NCBI GenBank assembly: GCA_021841795.1
Contig: JAKCDN010000187.1
Location: 1 to 6,470 of the forward strand
Direction: 5' to 3'
Origin: Acidobacteriota bacterium
Lineage (GTDB): Bacteria > Acidobacteriota > Terriglobia > Terriglobales > Acidobacteriaceae
DNA length: 6,470 bases
Made by a program: the position numbers and the translations under genes. The notes under the pieces were generated by a model. The model saw only the letters and a program-made list of their open reading frames with translations, was not told the DNA's origin and ran no database searches. Below are positions 1 to 5,302 of the stretch, in pieces. Numbering within the stretch: the first letter of the stretch is position 1; every line of letters begins with the position of its first letter.

Positions 1-141
1 TTCGATGTGGCGATGAACCGCTACGGCGTGGCAGGCAACCTGGCCGTGGTGGCCATGCGCCTGGCCGTGAGCACGGCCGCGGCCGCGGTGCTGTGGTACG
101 GATTCGAGTCGCCGATTCTGAAACTGAAGAAGCACTTCTGA
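1..141 (+). CDS. C-terminal end of a probable acyltransferase-3 (OafA/YrhL-type) membrane protein, 5' partial
   Basis: Frame 1 is open from the window edge to TGA at 139-141 and gives 46 residues. The visible part is a hydrophobic alanine/valine-rich helix (about residues 13-33), then WYGFESPILKLKKHF and the stop. An aromatic-F-E-S/R-P-aliphatic motif followed by a short basic tail is how many acyltransferase-3 family proteins end, where it closes the last membrane helix on the cytoplasmic side. That family O-acetylates or otherwise acylates sugars, exopolysaccharide or lipid A-type carbohydrates. The active-site histidine region lies outside the window, so neither activity nor substrate can be judged. 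The gene is on the same strand as xfp but 354 bases upstream, with a terminator-like hairpin between, so it is probably a separate transcript. The family call rests on one short motif; another polytopic membrane protein is possible. Confidence 0.6.
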   Translation, partial: FDVAMNRYGVAGNLAVVAMRLAVSTAAAAVLWYGFESPILKLKKHF

Positions 142-255
142 GGCGAGCCGCGCGCGATCACGGCACGGCCATGGCCGCGCGGCGCCGCTGCCGGGGAGAA
201 CATCGGCTCATCGAGCGGACAAGCCGCACAACGCGGCGCAGCGGATTCTCATCTA

Positions 256-306
256 AAAGAAAGGCGCGCCGGCCGCGATCCGTCATGCGGCGCACTGTTT
301 TTCTTT
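256..306 (+). terminator. Possible Rho-independent terminator after the upstream membrane-protein gene
   Basis: GCGCCG (266-271) can pair with CGGCGC (288-293) across a 16-base loop. A few bases later comes a T-rich tract, TTTTTCTTT (298-306). AAAGAAA (256-262) is also exactly complementary to TTTCTTT (300-306), giving an outer A/T stem like that of a two-way terminator. An alternative inner stem, GCCGC (272-276) with GCGGC (287-291), competes with the first. The structure lies about 115 bases past the stop codon at 141, which is rather far, and internal loops weaken it, so the call is tentative. Confidence 0.35.
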
Positions 307-415
307 CGCTTCCCCATGCATCCGGCGTTCCCAGGCGGACAGGAAGCGGATACCGCTCCGAAGCGCCGGGGCGCGGCGGTGTAGCGCGCACAATGCCGCC
401 CTTGCACACTCCTCA

Positions 416-431
416 TGTGATTCGAGTCACC
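416..431 (+). promoter_or_regulatory. CRP/FNR-superfamily-like operator upstream of xfp
   Basis: The sequence TGTGA-TTCGAG-TCACC matches the classical CRP-type site TGTGA-N6-TCACA at 9 of the 10 conserved half-site bases. The core GTGATTCGAGTCAC is close to palindromic on its own. It is the only TGTGA-N6-TCAC arrangement I see in the 354-base gap. Its centre (423.5) lies about 41 to 43 bases upstream of the start point expected from the extended -10 at 451-459, the usual place for a class II activator of this superfamily. Which regulator binds (cAMP-, redox- or NO-sensing) cannot be told from the site. Confidence 0.5.
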
Positions 432-450
432 CGGCTTTACGCACGATGGC

Positions 451-459
451 TGCTAGGCT
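451..459 (+). promoter_or_regulatory. Putative extended -10 promoter element of xfp
   Basis: TGCTAGGCT fits the extended -10 pattern TG-n-TAnnnT. The hexamer 17 bases upstream (431-436, CCGGCT) bears no resemblance to TTGACA, as expected of an activator-dependent promoter. Transcription would start near 465-466, giving a leader of about 30 bases. The hexamer TAGGCT is itself a weak match to TATAAT, so the evidence is mainly its position relative to the operator and the start codon. Confidence 0.4.
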
Positions 460-485
460 GAAGGCAGCACGCAAATCCCCTTTGC

Positions 486-490
486 GAGGT
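486..490 (+). promoter_or_regulatory. Shine-Dalgarno site of xfp
   Basis: GAGGT lies five bases before the ATG at 496. This spacing is good and supports that start; the protein also begins with a short N-terminal stretch of normal length for the family before the conserved [15 protein letters not shown] segment. Confidence 0.7.
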
Positions 491-495
491 ACACC

Positions 496-2886
496 ATGAT
501 TGAGTCTGCACGCAGCGAAGCCGGCAATGCCGGTCTGCTGAACCCCGAAACACTTGCGAAATTAGACGCCTACTGGAGGGCAGCAAATTACCTTTCTGTC
601 GGCCAGATTTATTTGAAAGACAATCCGCTGCTGGATCGACCGCTCACGCTCGAAGACATCAAGCCGCGCTTGCTCGGTCACTGGGGTACGACGCCGGGGC
701 TGAATTTTCTGTATGTGCACTGGAACCGCGTGATTCGCGAGCGGGGCCTGAACATGATGTACGTCATCGGGCCGGGGCACGGCGGTCCGGGACTGGTTGC
801 GAACACATATCTGGAAGGCTCCTATTCGGAGATTTATCCGCATATCGAACAGAACCGGGACGGGATCAAGCGGCTGTTCCGGCAGTTCAGCTGGCCCTAC
901 GGGATACCGAGCCATGTTGCGCCGGAGACGCCGGGATCGATTCATGAGGGCGGCGAGCTGGGCTACTCGCTGGTGCATGCGTACGGCGCGGCCTTCGATA
1001 ATCCCGACCTGATCGTGGCCTGCGTGGTGGGCGACGGAGAGGCGGAGACCGGACCGCTGGCGACAAGCTGGCACTCGAACAAGTTTCTGAATCCGGCGAG
1101 CGACGGCGCGGTGCTGCCGATTCTGCACCTGAACGGTTACAAGATTGCGAATCCGACGGTGCTGGCGCGGATTCCGCACGCGGAGCTGGAAGAGCTGATG
1201 CGCGGGTACGGATATGAGCCGTACACGCTCGAAGGGGACGATCCGACGACGATGCACCAGCAGGCGGCGGCGATCTTCGACAGGATCTTCGACCGCATCG
1301 CGGCGATCCAGAAGGCGGCGCGCGAGGATGGCGCGAGCGAGCGGCCGGCATGGCCGATGCTGATCCTGCGCACGCCGAAGGGGTGGACGGGACCGAAGGT
1401 TGTGGACGGTAAGCCGGTGGAAAATACCTGGCGCGCGCACCAGGTGCCGCTGAGCGAACTGCGCGAGAAACCGGAGCATCTGCGGCAACTGGAAGAGTGG
1501 ATGCGCAGCTACAAGCCCGAGGAGCTGTTCGACGCCAAGGGGCACCTGCGGGAGGAACTTGCGGAGATGGCGCCGAAGGGCCGGCTGCGCATGGGCATGA
1601 ACGCGCACGCGAACGGAGGCGCGCTGCTGCAGCCGCTGGTGGTGCCGAGCTTCCGCGACTTTGCGGTGAAGATCGCCGGGCGGGGGCAGGAGGATGTGGA
1701 ATCGACGCGGGTTCTGGGGCGGCTTCTGCACGCGACGATGCAGGCGAATCTGGACGAGAAGAACTTCCGCGTGTTCGGCCCGGACGAGACGGCGTCCAAC
1801 CGCATCGGCGAAGTGATTACGGGAACCGGCAAGCGCTGGATGGCGGCGACGCTGCCGGTGGACCAGGACCTGGCGCCCGAGGGCCGGGTGATGGAGGTGT
1901 TGAGCGAGCATCTGTGCCAGGGATGGCTCGAAGGCTACCTGCTGACGGGCCGGCACGGGTTCTTCTCCTGCTATGAGGCGTTTATTCATATTGTGGATTC
2001 GATGGTGAATCAGCACGCCAAGTGGCTGAAGACGACGCGCGAGATTCCGTGGCGAAAGCCGATCGCGTCACTGAACTACCTGCTGAGCTCGCTGGTGTGG
2101 CGGCAGGATCATAACGGATTCTCGCACCAGGATCCGGGCTTCATCGACCATTTGCTGAACAAGAAAGCCGACGTGGTGCGCATTTATCTGCCGCCGGACG
2201 CGAACACGCTGCTTTCGGTAGCCGACCACTGCCTGCGCAGCCGGAATTACATCAACCTGATTGTGGCGGGCAAGCAGCCGGCGCCGCAGTGGCTGACGAT
2301 GGACGAGGCCACGGCGCATTGCACCACGGGCCTGGGCGCGTGGCAGTGGGCAAGCAACGACGAGGGCGATCCGGAGGTGGTGGTGGCCTGCTGCGGCGAC
2401 GTGCCCACGATGGAGGCGCTGGCGGCGGTGACGATTCTGCGCGAGCGCGTGGGGGATTTGCGCATACGGGTGGTGAATGTCGTCGACCTGATGGCGCTGC
2501 AACCGCAATCGGAGCATCCGCACGGATTGCCGGACGAAGAGTACGACCGGATCTTTCCGCCGGGGACGCCGACGATCTTTGCGTTTCACGGCTATCCGTG
2601 GCTGATCCACCGGCTCACCTACCGCCGGCACAATCACGGCAACCTGCACGTGCGCGGATACAAGGAGGAGGGCACGACGACATCGCCCTTCGACATGTGC
2701 GTGCTCAACAACATCGATCGCTTCCAACTGGCGCTGGATGTGATTCGCCGCGTGCCGCGCCTGGCGGCGCAGGTGGAGGCGACGCAGCAGTGGTACTCCG
2801 AACAGATCCAGCGTCACAGGCTGTACGTGGCGGAGAACGGAGACGATCTGCCGGAGATCAAAAACTGGCGCTGGACGCAGGCGTAA
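496..2886 (+). CDS. xfp: Xylulose-5-phosphate/fructose-6-phosphate phosphoketolase
   Basis: This cytosolic thiamine-diphosphate enzyme cleaves xylulose-5-P (and often fructose-6-P) with inorganic phosphate to acetyl-phosphate plus glyceraldehyde-3-P (or erythrose-4-P). At 796 residues it is full length for the family (about 790-825). The N-terminal domain carries [15 protein letters not shown] (26-40), GHWGTTPG (61-68), GPGHGGP (92-98), GIPSH (136-140) and [10 protein letters not shown] (150-159). The diphosphate/Mg motif is GDGE (179-182) with Asn213 in HLNGYKI. Further on are WRAHQVPL (His315), GPDETASN (428-435), LSEH (Glu471) and [12 protein letters not shown] (537-548). By motif alignment, His62, His95, His140, His315, Glu471 and His544 correspond to the catalytic set known from the bifidobacterial enzyme (His64, 97, 142, 320, Glu479, His553). 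The end, LPEIKNWRW, is also typical. It heads a probable operon with ackA. Preference between the two substrates cannot be read from sequence alone. Confidence 0.97.
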   Translation: MIESARSEAGNAGLLNPETLAKLDAYWRAANYLSVGQIYLKDNPLLDRPLTLEDIKPRLLGHWGTTPGLNFLYVHWNRVIRERGLNMMYVIGPGHGGPGLVANTYLEGSYSEIYPHIEQNRDGIKRLFRQFSWPYGIPSHVAPETPGSIHEGGELGYSLVHAYGAAFDNPDLIVACVVGDGEAETGPLATSWHSNKFLNPASDGAVLPILHLNGYKIANPTVLARIPHAELEELMRGYGYEPYTLEGDDPTTMHQQAAAIFDRIFDRIAAIQKAAREDGASERPAWPMLILRTPKGWTGPKVVDGKPVENTWRAHQVPLSELREKPEHLRQLEEWMRSYKPEELFDAKGHLREELAEMAPKGRLRMGMNAHANGGALLQPLVVPSFRDFAVKIAGRGQEDVESTRVLGRLLHATMQANLDEKNFRVFGPDETASNRIGEVITGTGKRWMAATLPVDQDLAPEGRVMEVLSEHLCQGWLEGYLLTGRHGFFSCYEAFIHIVDSMVNQHAKWLKTTREIPWRKPIASLNYLLSSLVWRQDHNGFSHQDPGFIDHLLNKKADVVRIYLPPDANTLLSVADHCLRSRNYINLIVAGKQPAPQWLTMDEATAHCTTGLGAWQWASNDEGDPEVVVACCGDVPTMEALAAVTILRERVGDLRIRVVNVVDLMALQPQSEHPHGLPDEEYDRIFPPGTPTIFAFHGYPWLIHRLTYRRHNHGNLHVRGYKEEGTTTSPFDMCVLNNIDRFQLALDVIRRVPRLAAQVEATQQWYSEQIQRHRLYVAENGDDLPEIKNWRWTQA

Positions 2887-2891
2887 AAAGA

Positions 2892-2980
2892 GCGGAGCCG
2901 ATGGTGACGGCGGGGCCCGGCCGAATGCCGAGGCTTTGCCGACTCCACCGGCTCCGCCCACAGCGCCGGCTCCGCCCACA
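2892..2980 (+). repeat. Tandem 15-mer and competing hairpins in the xfp-ackA spacer
   Basis: The 114 bases between the xfp stop and the ackA start contain two identical copies of CCGGCTCCGCCCACA, at 2948-2962 and 2966-2980 (period 18). GCGGAGCCG at 2892-2900, just after the stop codon, is exactly complementary to CGGCTCCGC in both copies (2949-2957 and 2967-2975). The first pairing extends to 13 positions with one mismatch (2892-2904 with 2945-2957). A small hairpin, CGGC/GCCG (2918-2921 with 2927-2930), sits in the loop. No T-run follows, so it is not a standard terminator. An mRNA-stabilising, processing or attenuating role is possible but inferred. Confidence 0.6.
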
Positions 2981-2985
2981 ACAGA

Positions 2986-2989
2986 AAGG
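2986..2989 (+). promoter_or_regulatory. Probable, widely spaced Shine-Dalgarno site of ackA
   Basis: AAGG within AGAAAGG (2983-2989) lies 11 bases before the ATG at 3001. This is longer than optimal, and no better site is closer. The start is secure on protein grounds, because VLVLNSGSSSIKF must lie at the N-terminus. The weak spacing suggests moderate initiation, possibly influenced by the hairpins just upstream. Confidence 0.45.
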
Positions 2990-3000
2990 TTCTTCGCTTC

Positions 3001-4197
3001 ATGTCTTCATTGCCGGTATTGGTTCTTAACAGCGGTTCATCTTCGATCAAATTTTCAGTTTACGAAGCCGGCGGCGGCCAGCGGTGCAGGCTGTTCGAGG
3101 GCGCGGTAGACGGCATCGGCACCGACCTGGGCAAGTTCTGGATCAGGGATGCCAGCGGCAAGAAGCTGGTGGATGAGACGCCGCCGCTGCCGAGCCGCTC
3201 CGTGGCGTTCAAGCTGGTGGCGGACGCGCTGAACTCGGGCGAGTTCCCTGCCCCGGCGGCGATCGGCCACCGCACGGTGTGCGGCGGTCCGGGCATCCAG
3301 GAGAACCAGCGGATCACGCCGGGAATCATCGACGAGATTGAGAGCTACACCGATCTGGCTCCGCTGCACACGCCGATCGCGGTGTATATCATGCGCGAGG
3401 CATTGCGCCTGTTTCCGGGGATTCCGAACTTTGCGGTCCTGGACACCTATTTTCACCGCACCATTCCGGAGGTGGCGACGCGGATGCCGATTCCCACCGA
3501 GTACGTGGAGATGGGAGTGCGGCGGTACGGGTATCACGGCATCTCCTACGAGTCGATTGTGTACCAGCTCGAGCCGGAGCTGCCGGAGAAGCTGATTGTG
3601 GCGCATCTTGGCAACGGGGCGTCGATCTCGGCGATCCGGAAGGGACGATGCATCGACACGTCGATGGGGCTGACGCCGACGGGCGGGATCATCAGCGGCT
3701 CGCGCACCGGGGACATCGATCCGGGCGTGCTGCTTTTCATCCTGAAACAGATTGCCAGGAGCACGCCGGACGCCACGGAGGCGGCGGAGAAGCTGGAGAC
3801 CGTGGTGAGCAAGAGGTCGGGACTGGCGGGCGTGAGCGAGCTCTCGAACGACATGCGCGATCTGCGCGAGGCCATCAAAGACGGCAACGCCAAGGCGCGC
3901 CTGGCGGTGGACAAGTTCTGCTGGACGATCGCGCGCTGGATCGGGAGCTATGTGGCGGAGCTGAATGGGCTGGACATGCTGGTGTTCACGGGAGGGATCG
4001 GCGAGAACGACACGGCCTCGCGCAGCGAGATCTGCGCCGGACTGGGCGCGCTGGGCATCGTGCTGGACCCTGAGCGGAACAACGTGCGCGGCGCGGCGAC
4101 GATCTCGGCGGAGAGCTCGGCGGTGACGGTGCGGGTGATTCCGCCGCTGGAGGACCTGATGATTGTGAATCACGTGGTGCGGCTGATGAGCGCCTGA
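3001..4197 (+). CDS. ackA: Acetate kinase, divergent acetate/propionate kinase family member
   Basis: The enzyme transfers phosphate from acetyl-phosphate to ADP, giving acetate and ATP in the cytosol; here it would use the acetyl-phosphate made by Xfp. At 398 residues it has normal length. The ASKHA-fold signatures are visible: VLNSGSSSIKF (8-18), LAPLH (119-123), DTYFH (148-152), YGYHG (176-180), AHLGNGASISAI (201-212), GSRTGDIDPG (233-242) and FTGGIGEN (329-336). Residues matching the Methanosarcina thermophila catalytic set are present: Asn10, Arg91, His123, Asp148, His179, Arg235 and Glu384. The acetate-pocket positions Val93 and Leu122 also agree. Several usually fixed positions differ: GHRTVCGG where VVHGG is common (Cys94), LDTYFH for FDTAFH, GYHGISY for GFHGTSH, TPTGG for TPLEG, and PLEDLM for TNEEL. 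It is probably co-transcribed with xfp. A different short-chain acyl-phosphate is possible, but acetate fits best. Confidence 0.93.
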   Translation: MSSLPVLVLNSGSSSIKFSVYEAGGGQRCRLFEGAVDGIGTDLGKFWIRDASGKKLVDETPPLPSRSVAFKLVADALNSGEFPAPAAIGHRTVCGGPGIQENQRITPGIIDEIESYTDLAPLHTPIAVYIMREALRLFPGIPNFAVLDTYFHRTIPEVATRMPIPTEYVEMGVRRYGYHGISYESIVYQLEPELPEKLIVAHLGNGASISAIRKGRCIDTSMGLTPTGGIISGSRTGDIDPGVLLFILKQIARSTPDATEAAEKLETVVSKRSGLAGVSELSNDMRDLREAIKDGNAKARLAVDKFCWTIARWIGSYVAELNGLDMLVFTGGIGENDTASRSEICAGLGALGIVLDPERNNVRGAATISAESSAVTVRVIPPLEDLMIVNHVVRLMSA

Positions 4198-4233
4198 CGG
4201 CGCTCGGCCGCACGGGGCCAAGCGCGGTTGTTC

Positions 4234-4239
4234 TACACT
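4234..4239 (+). promoter_or_regulatory. Possible -10 element of a ctaA promoter
   Basis: TACACT, within TTCTACACTG, resembles TATAAT at four of six bases and lies 37 bases after the ackA stop. No good -35 hexamer stands 16-18 bases upstream. If active, it would start transcription near 4245-4247, just ahead of the strong Shine-Dalgarno at 4253, giving ctaA its own promoter. The evidence is weak and positional. Confidence 0.3.
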
Positions 4240-4252
4240 GATGAGTTCGTCC

Positions 4253-4260
4253 GGGGGTGA
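4253..4260 (+). promoter_or_regulatory. Strong Shine-Dalgarno that decides the ctaA start
   Basis: GGGGGTGA pairs over all eight bases with the 16S tail that recognises GGAGGTGA, with one G-U wobble. The GGGGG part ends seven bases before the GTG at 4265, an ideal distance. The upstream in-frame ATG at 4241 has no comparable site, and this motif lies inside the frame it would open. This favours GTG 4265. Confidence 0.6.
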
Positions 4261-4264
4261 GTCC

Positions 4265-5224
4265 GTGGCAGCCACTGCCGCATCTTTGCATATGCATCGC
4301 CAGACCGCGCCCGCCCTGCAGCGTTTTTCCTGGGCGGTGCTGGCGTATTTTATTGCCGTGATTTTATGGGGCGCACTGGTGCGCGCCACAGGCTCCGGCG
4401 CGGGCTGCGGCGACCACTGGCCGCTGTGCAACGGCACGGTGATGCAGCACTCCGCGCACATCGACACCATGATCGAGCTGACGCACCGGATTACGAGCGG
4501 GATCTCGTTTTTCGCGGTGGTGGCGCTCCTGTGGTGGACCCTGGCGGGGACGGCGCGCGGGCACCTGGCGCGGGGAGCGGCGATCGCGGCGGTGGCGTTT
4601 ACGGTGGTTGAGGCGGCGCTGGGCGCGCTGCTGGTGAAGCTGGGACTGACGGCGCAGAGCCAGTCGCCGCTGCGCGCGCCGTATCTTGCGCTGCACCTGA
4701 CCAACACGCTGCTGCTGCTGGCGGCGCTTACGCTGACGGCGCATTTTCTGGGGCGGAGCGCGGGGACGCTGCGCAGCCGGGTGCGGTTTGCGGCGCCATT
4801 GGCGGGAGTGGCATCCGTGGCGCTGGTGCTGCTGGTGGGGGTGACCGGGTCACTGGCGGCGCTGGGAGATACGCTGTTTCCGGCGAGTTCGCTTGGCGCG
4901 GCGTTCGCGCAGGATTTTTCATCGACGAGCCAGTGGCTGGTGCGGTGGAGATGGACGCATCCGACGGTGGCGTTTTTGACCAGCGCGGTTCTGATCTGGC
5001 TGCTGGTGCGGGCAGCGCGGAACCGCTCGCACTGGGACAACCGGGGACTGTCGGCGCTGGTGCTGATCCTGCTGGCAGCACAGTATGTGCTGGGCGTGCT
5101 GGACGTTACGCTTCTGGCACCGGTCTGGCTGCAGATCGTGCATCTGCTGGGCGCGGACGTTCTGTGGTCGGCCATCGTGGTGCTGGCGGCGCGGCTGGTG
5201 GTCGAGCCTGTGGAAGCGAGCTAA
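4265..5224 (+). CDS. ctaA: Heme A synthase (CtaA/Cox15 family)
   Basis: This integral membrane enzyme oxidises the C8 methyl of heme O to the formyl group of heme A, the cofactor of aa3/caa3-type oxidases. With the GTG start it has 319 residues, near the family norm. About eight hydrophobic helices are visible in two four-helix halves. Numbered from the GTG, the first half has VRATGSGAGC, the loop cysteines Cys48 and Cys55 (C-X6-C), Glu71 and His74 in ELTHR, and His144 in ALHLTN. The second half has His232 (RWTHP) and His293 (IVHLLG). These match the Glu and the four heme-ligand histidines of the Bacillus enzyme. The second half has no cysteines, unlike B. subtilis CtaA, which carries a second pair. 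The gene follows ackA by 67 bases (43 to the ATG at 4241) and may have its own promoter. No ctaB or oxidase subunit gene is in view. In-frame alternative starts are ATG 4241 (327 residues) and ATG 4292; the catalytic core is unaffected. Confidence 0.9.
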   Translation: MAATAASLHMHRQTAPALQRFSWAVLAYFIAVILWGALVRATGSGAGCGDHWPLCNGTVMQHSAHIDTMIELTHRITSGISFFAVVALLWWTLAGTARGHLARGAAIAAVAFTVVEAALGALLVKLGLTAQSQSPLRAPYLALHLTNTLLLLAALTLTAHFLGRSAGTLRSRVRFAAPLAGVASVALVLLVGVTGSLAALGDTLFPASSLGAAFAQDFSSTSQWLVRWRWTHPTVAFLTSAVLIWLLVRAARNRSHWDNRGLSALVLILLAAQYVLGVLDVTLLAPVWLQIVHLLGADVLWSAIVVLAARLVVEPVEAS

Positions 5225-5247
5225 CAGCTCCGCGCCCGTGCGCAGAC

Positions 5248-5273
5248 AAAAAGGCCCGTTGCGGGGGCTTTTT
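5248..5273. terminator. Bidirectional Rho-independent terminator between convergent genes
   Basis: AAAAAGGCCCG (5248-5258) and the arm GGGGGCTTTTT (5263-5273) fold into a stem of five A-T pairs plus a G/C core with one mismatch or bulge and a short loop. The T-run serves ctaA on the plus strand, and the A-run becomes a T-run for the convergent isomerase gene on the minus strand. It lies 23 bases past the ctaA stop and 29 bases past the minus-strand stop, which is where a shared terminator is expected. Confidence 0.8.
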
Positions 5274-5285
5274 GCCTGCAGGCAA
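5272..5285. repeat. Perfect 14-base palindrome beside the terminator
   Basis: TTGCCTGCAGGCAA is a perfect inverted repeat that overlaps the last two T's of the terminator. In RNA it has no room for a loop unless the central bases open, so it may extend the terminator structure, serve as a protein site, or be chance. Nothing else in the sequence assigns a function. Confidence 0.4.
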
Positions 5286-5302
5286 GGCGGGTTCCAGCTT
5301 GT

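Larger units (their letters stand above)
142..495. other. Non-coding interval upstream of xfp
   Basis: This 354-base gap has no convincing gene. The open frames across it are arginine-rich translations of GC-rich DNA without a ribosome binding site. From left to right it holds a perfect 12-base palindrome CGGCCATGGCCG (166-177) of unknown meaning, the terminator-like hairpin at 256-306, about 100 bases in which I see nothing, and the xfp control region from about 416 onward. No tRNA-like or riboswitch-like fold was evident by eye. Confidence 0.6.

Noticed and set aside
166..177. CGGCCATGGCCG palindrome as an operator
   Set aside because: Short palindromes of this kind are expected in GC-rich DNA, and its position far from any promoter gives no support.
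93..461. 122-codon plus-strand open frame across the gap before xfp
   Set aside because: It overlaps the end of the acyltransferase-like gene, has no ribosome binding site, is very arginine-rich and would cover the candidate operator and promoter.
436..461. Sigma-54-type promoter before xfp
   Set aside because: No GG-N10-GC pair with the flanking consensus (TGGCAC / TTGCA) occurs at a suitable distance from the start codon.
562..2016. 484-codon open frame on the minus strand opposite xfp
   Set aside because: It is Arg/His/Gln/Leu-rich, matches no family I recognise and lies entirely opposite an unmistakable phosphoketolase. Such frames arise from G/C-biased third positions.
2945..2990. Intrinsic terminator between xfp and ackA
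   Set aside because: The stems are GC-rich but have no following T-run, and the two genes act in consecutive steps.
2289..3029. 246-codon plus-strand frame overlapping the end of xfp and the start of ackA
   Set aside because: It is a Gly/Ala/Arg-rich +1-type shadow of xfp with no recognisable domain.
4241..4264. ATG 4241 as the start of ctaA
   Set aside because: It lacks a Shine-Dalgarno, whereas GTG 4265 has a near-ideal one; kept only as an alternative.
3055..5175. 706-codon open frame on the minus strand opposite ackA and ctaA
   Set aside because: It spans two clear plus-strand genes and the gap between them, and has low-complexity Ser/Ala/Arg and Arg/His composition without domains. 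It is a codon-bias shadow despite its length.
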